Assembly (NCBI RefSeq): GCF_901764995.1
Contig: NZ_CABFKI010000008.1
Span: 1 to 64,000 of the forward strand
Reading direction: 5' to 3'
Length of the DNA: 64,000 nucleotides
From: Actinobacillus porcinus
GTDB lineage: Bacteria; Pseudomonadota; Gammaproteobacteria; Enterobacterales; Pasteurellaceae
The position numbers were made by a program, and so were the translations under genes. Position 1 is the stretch's first letter. Each line of letters starts with the position of its first letter. This document shows, piece by piece, positions 60,940 to 64,000 of the stretch. Below the pieces are notes generated by a model. That model saw only the letters and a program-made list of their open reading frames with translations, was not told the origin of the DNA and ran no database searches.

Positions 60940-61728
60940 TTATGCTAAGGGCTCACCTAATTTATTCACCGCTTCCGCAAGCGCTTTAATGTCTTTATCG
61001 GTTAAATCTGTATAAGGTACATAATCATAGCCGTCTTTTGATTTATTATGTTTCGCCAATAACACATTCACGTCTTGGAAGCGATCAGCAATCTCTTTTG
61101 CCAATTTTGCATCTTTTTGCTCTAATTTTGCCTTAAAGATCTCATAAATTTTTTCCGCCCCTTCAATGTTGGCTTTGAAATCATAAAGGTCAGTTTTTGA
61201 GAAAATTTCTTCTTCGCCCGTTACTTTTGTGGTGGAGACTTCATTTAATAAATCCACCGCACCGGTAATCATTAAATCAGGAGTTACTTCCGCCGTTGGA
61301 ATTTTCGCACGTAACTCTTTCACATCTTTAACTAACTGATCAGCGGTCGTTTCTGTGCCTTTTGTGGTATTTTGCTCCCAAAGCACTTTTTCAATTTTAT
61401 GGAAACCCGACCAATCTTTCTCGGTTTTCCCTTCTTCAGTTAAATCGGCAAGGCGAGCATCAATACGCGGATCTAAATCGCCAAAACTCTCTGCAATCGG
61501 CTCTGAACGCTCAAAGTACATACGTGCAAGCGGATAGATTTTTTTCGCATTTTGCACATCGCCGCTTTTCAAATAGCCGACGAATTTTTCAGTATCCGCA
61601 ACCAACTGATCAATTTGCCCAACGACAAATTCTTTGTAAGTTTGGGTTTCTTTGGATAAATCCGTTGCAAAAACTGAAGTGGCAACAAATAAACTTGAAA
61701 TCGCAAGGGTGAGGGATTTTAAACGCAT
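60940..61728 (-). CDS. efeO: Periplasmic imelysin-family protein EfeO (EfeM type)
   Basis: A 262-aa periplasmic iron-binding component with a signal peptide (about 1-21, ending SVFA). The M75/imelysin motif GxHxxE is present as GFHKIEK near residue 120. E. coli EfeO also has an N-terminal cupredoxin domain; here it is absent, so the protein is the shorter EfeM form. It is the first gene of the operon, with a Fur-like site at its promoter. Confidence 0.92.
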   Translation of the reverse strand: MRLKSLTLAISSLFVATSVFATDLSKETQTYKEFVVGQIDQLVADTEKFVGYLKSGDVQNAKKIYPLARMYFERSEPIAESFGDLDPRIDARLADLTEEGKTEKDWSGFHKIEKVLWEQNTTKGTETTADQLVKDVKELRAKIPTAEVTPDLMITGAVDLLNEVSTTKVTGEEEIFSKTDLYDFKANIEGAEKIYEIFKAKLEQKDAKLAKEIADRFQDVNVLLAKHNKSKDGYDYVPYTDLTDKDIKALAEAVNKLGEPLA

Positions 61729-61743
61729 AAGTTCTCCTTTATT

Positions 61744-61772
61744 TATATAGTGTAAATGAAATTAATTCTCAA
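61744..61772 (-). promoter_or_regulatory. efe promoter overlapped by Fur-like box
   Basis: Minus strand: TTGAGA (61772-61767), 17-bp spacer, TATATA (61749-61744). The core TGAGAATTAAT (61771-61761) overlaps the -35 and is identical to the 11-mer upstream of feoA. The predicted leader is only 10-15 nt. Iron repression is inferred. Confidence 0.65.
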
Positions 61773-61882
61773 TAAGATTAATGCATTAAGATAATTTTTG
61801 CAACCAAATTTAGGGGGGGATTTTGGGGATAGTCAGATTTTCATTGGCAATGACGATCTGATAATTCTTCCCCAAAAAAAAC

Positions 61883-61914
61883 AACCGCGCTTTATCCAAT
61901 GACAAAGCGCGGTT
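61883..61914. terminator. Bidirectional terminator between slyD and efeO region
   Basis: AACCGCGCTTT and AAAGCGCGGTT pair around 10 nt, with a T-run to the right and A-run to the left. The arms are the GCGC variant of the uptake signal. It lies 22 nt after the slyD stop. Confidence 0.8.
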
Positions 61915-61936
61915 TATTTTTATCTTAAATCAGACA

Positions 61937-62536
61937 TTAGTGGTGATGGTGTCCACCGCAACCACAGCCGCCGTGACCGTGGTGATGATCGTGGTCGTGA
62001 TGATGGTGACCATGACCGCCGCAACATTCGTGTTCTTCATCGTGATCGTGACCGCCACAACCGCAGCCGTGTTCGCTGTGAAGATGGCCGTGTGCGATTT
62101 CTTCTAACGTGGCTTCGCGAGTTGCGACTACTTCAACGGTAAAGTGTAATTCTTGACCGGCTAACATATGGTTACCGTCAACCACCACTTCATCGCCTGA
62201 CACTTCGGTGATGATAACAGGTAATGGCCCCATATCCGTATCCGCAATAAAACGCATACCCACTTCTAATTCATCTACGCCCACAAACACATCTTTTGGT
62301 ACGCGTTGAACCATATTTTCATTGTATTCGCCATAACCTTCTTCAGGTTTAACACGAACTTCAAATTTATCACCAACAGATTTGCCTTCTAAGGCATTTT
62401 CTAAACCAACAACTAAATTGTTATGACCTTGTAAATACTCTAAGGGTTGGTTCGCCGGTGCTTCGTCAACTAATACACCGTCTTCTGTGCGAACTTGGTA
62501 AGCGATACTTACGACAACATTTTTTGCTACTTTCAT
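61937..62536 (-). CDS. slyD: FKBP-type peptidyl-prolyl isomerase SlyD
   Basis: A 199-aa prolyl isomerase and chaperone. The FKBP domain (about 1-150, opening VVVSIAYQVRTEDGVLVDEA) contains an inserted chaperone flap (about 75-120). The C-terminal ~45 residues are rich in His, Cys, Gly and Asp, with repeated GCGCGGH and HHHHDHD elements that bind nickel and other metals. In E. coli SlyD helps nickel delivery to hydrogenase. Confidence 0.96.
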   Translation of the reverse strand: MKVAKNVVVSIAYQVRTEDGVLVDEAPANQPLEYLQGHNNLVVGLENALEGKSVGDKFEVRVKPEEGYGEYNENMVQRVPKDVFVGVDELEVGMRFIADTDMGPLPVIITEVSGDEVVVDGNHMLAGQELHFTVEVVATREATLEEIAHGHLHSEHGCGCGGHDHDEEHECCGGHGHHHHDHDHHHGHGGCGCGGHHHH

Positions 62537-62604
62537 TTTGTTTCCTTATAGGGAGTTAAAATCGGCGGTATTGTATAGGATCTATACCGCCCTGTCATTA
62601 TTGT

Positions 62605-63306
62605 TTACTGCTCTAACTCAATGGTGGCATGGAGCGTACTTTTCAAGTGTGTGGTACCACTTTCTAATTGCACCGGTTCTGCGCTTTTTGCTACCGCCAC
62701 CATTGGCACGCTATCCATGGCGTAATTTCGGGCAAATCCCACATCTTCATTCATTTTAGGGAAATTCAATGTGACAATACGATAACCTTTTGCCTGCAGT
62801 GTACCCGTTGTGAGTTGTGCTTTTTGACGGAATTTTTCCAACACCGCTTTCGTCATTTCATCTTCCAATTGATGTTGCACCTCTTTTGACAATTTTGCTT
62901 GCACAAAATCAATGGAAAAAAGATCGGAAATGTCGTCAATCACCTGCGAAAGCGCAAAGAAATCCTTGCTTTCCAACACTAAATCCGCACGTTCAATCCA
63001 GCCTGTTTTACGTCCTTTTTCATTATAACGCGCCGAAGTATGACGATTATTTTGCTGAATTTTCACCGCACTTTGCGCCTTAATTTTTGCCAAGGCTTGA
63101 TTTAATTTTTCAGAAATATTTTTGTGCAAGGCTTTTAAATCCGTATTTTCTTCTTGAAGAAAAAGACCGACTTGCAAAATATCCATCGTCACTTCTTTTT
63201 CCACATCTACGGAAAAATTAACGCGCGGCAATTTAGGTTCTTCCGTTTTGTCTTGCGCTAACGCTGTCAACGGCAACGCCAATAAAATTAAAAAGAGTTT
63301 TTTCAT
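62605..63306 (-). CDS. Periplasmic SIMPL-domain protein (DUF541, YggE-like)
   Basis: A 233-aa secreted protein with a clear signal peptide (LFLILLALPLTALAQ, cleavage about residue 18). The rest matches the SIMPL/DUF541 domain: periodic beta strands with a central DLVLESKDFFALSQVI and a C-terminal ATIELEQ. E. coli YggE in this family is linked to oxidative stress; the function here is unknown. It starts 9 nt after dgkA and is probably cotranscribed. Confidence 0.8.
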   Translation of the reverse strand: MKKLFLILLALPLTALAQDKTEEPKLPRVNFSVDVEKEVTMDILQVGLFLQEENTDLKALHKNISEKLNQALAKIKAQSAVKIQQNNRHTSARYNEKGRKTGWIERADLVLESKDFFALSQVIDDISDLFSIDFVQAKLSKEVQHQLEDEMTKAVLEKFRQKAQLTTGTLQAKGYRIVTLNFPKMNEDVGFARNYAMDSVPMVAVAKSAEPVQLESGTTHLKSTLHATIELEQ

Positions 63307-63315
63307 CCCATTTCC

Positions 63316-63675
63316 TTAAAAGAATAAAACCGCCGCCCAAACCATTGCCAAATTCACCAAGGCAACAAAAACGGCTGCCGAGCCTTGATCTTTGGCGCGT
63401 CCTGATAATTCGTGGCGTTCTGTGCCAATGCGATCAATGGCACATTCCACCGCACTATTGAGCAATTCTGCAATAAGCACAATTAAATAAGCCCCGATCA
63501 TTAAAATCAATTCGATTTTATTGCTTGCCAAGATAAAGGCTAAGGGCACAAGAAAAATCCCGAGCAACACTTCGTGACGAAACGCCGCTTCATTTTTAAA
63601 TGCGCTACGCAAACCTTGTAGCGAATATTTGGTTGAGTTAATTAAATGGGTTAAGCCTGTGGTTTTGTATTCCAT
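63316..63675 (-). CDS. dgkA: Diacylglycerol kinase DgkA
   Basis: A 119-aa inner-membrane enzyme with three helices that phosphorylates diacylglycerol to phosphatidic acid, recycling lipid from envelope sugar synthesis. The signature ELLNSAVECAIDRIG (about residues 65-80) holds the catalytic glutamate, and EAAFRHE near residue 30 is also conserved. It lies downstream of relA with a hairpin element between. Confidence 0.95.
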   Translation of the reverse strand: MEYKTTGLTHLINSTKYSLQGLRSAFKNEAAFRHEVLLGIFLVPLAFILASNKIELILMIGAYLIVLIAELLNSAVECAIDRIGTERHELSGRAKDQGSAAVFVALVNLAMVWAAVLFF

Positions 63676-63696
63676 AAAAAGTCCTAAATATTGATA

Positions 63697-63747
63697 AACC
63701 CTATACGAGCCGTATAGGGTTACTTAATCTGAGCCGCTCTGCGGCTC
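63697..63747. repeat. Two-hairpin palindromic unit
   Basis: 63697-63721 has arms AACCCTATACG and loop AGC. After the spacer ACTTAATCT, 63731-63747 has arms GAGCCGC and loop TCT. Compared with 21853-21903 the spacer is identical and the outer stem pair G-C is changed to A-T on both sides, a compensatory change. It lies 4 nt after the relA stop. Confidence 0.75.
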
Positions 63748-63751
63748 TGGT

Positions 63752-64000
63752 TTATAACCGTTTTACATCAATCACATCTTCCAGCGCGGAAAGTCGAGCT
63801 AAGATTTTGCTGAGCATTTCTACGTTGTTCAACTGAATCTCTAAATCCATGGTGGCGGTTTGGCGTTTGTTGTCTGAACGACTTGAAACCCCGGTCACGC
63901 TGATTTTTTCATTTGCCAACACAGTCGTAATATCACGCAATAATCCGTTGCGGTCGCTTGCCAAAACGCGGATCATCACATGATAGGCGGTATGATGATC
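63752..64000 (-). CDS. relA: (p)ppGpp synthetase RelA, C-terminal part
   Basis: Partial gene: 82 codons plus stop, continuing beyond the right edge. It encodes the C-terminal ACT domain (VMIRVLASDRNGLLRDITT and VTGVSSRSDNKRQTATMDLE), which in RelA responds to uncharged tRNA on the ribosome. The fit is closer to RelA than SpoT by the SDRNGLLRDI and VIDVKRL ending, but the hydrolase/synthetase domains that would settle this lie outside. Confidence 0.88.
   Translation of the reverse strand, partial: DHHTAYHVMIRVLASDRNGLLRDITTVLANEKISVTGVSSRSDNKRQTATMDLEIQLNNVEMLSKILARLSALEDVIDVKRL

Overview
The window is a contiguous chromosomal segment of a Pasteurellaceae bacterium. The evidence is dozens of copies of the Haemophilus-type DNA uptake signal (AAGTGCGGT and its complement ACCGCACTT), gene content close to Haemophilus influenzae (a glpQ resembling protein D, an HI1078-1080-like ABC operon, an HI0073/HI0074-like pair), and a cytoplasmic N-glycosyltransferase of the HMW1C/NGT type. 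The genus is probably Aggregatibacter; the species is inference. There is no prophage, IS element, CRISPR array or tRNA/rRNA gene body, although the left edge holds the promoter and boxA leader of an rRNA operon transcribed out of the window.

Layout. 1-220: rrn promoter and leader (minus). 221-2519: small membrane protein, mobB and MdtD-like exporter operon. 2570-5400: mannose-family PTS operon manXYZ with a LacI-type operator and a CRP site. 5452-12600: alpha/beta hydrolase, NSS amino-acid transporter with an unlisted 30-aa subunit, feoAB with an unlisted 45-aa Cys-rich protein, and a sulfur module (YeeE/YedE transporter plus three-domain rhodanese lipoprotein). 12854-20555: lptD, ppa, ilvGM, a YigL-like phosphatase, crcB and clcA. 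20713-29083: rfaF and the glycerol-3-phosphate block glpABC, glpQ, glpT. 29295-33936: MarC protein, htpX, a PIN/Phd toxin-antitoxin pair, YheS (ABC-F) and an EmrE-like SMR pump.

The centre is the replication origin: oriC (about 34124-34504; DnaA boxes, 12 GATC sites, AT-rich DUE) next to mnmG-rsmG and the complete atpIBEFHAGDC operon (34536-44221). To the right come a HAD phosphatase, rsmJ, trmA, maoP, yihD-dsbA, mobA-tag, a cystine-type ABC transporter, a HEPN/MNT pair, rimO-ngt (54703-56051), a Kef-type K+ efflux protein, the EfeOBU iron operon, slyD, a SIMPL protein, dgkA and the 3' end of relA.

Themes. Two ferrous-iron systems (feo, efe) carry the same Fur-like 11-mer. The glp genes have CRP sites. 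Many convergent or terminal intergenic regions end in hairpins made from two inverted uptake signals. A family of two-hairpin palindromic units (11-3-11 stem, 9-nt spacer, 7-3-7 stem) recurs just after stop codons; its stems vary by compensatory changes while loops and geometry stay fixed, and I regard it as the least explained structure here. The rimO-ngt operon without a following second glycosyltransferase is the most distinctive gene-level feature.
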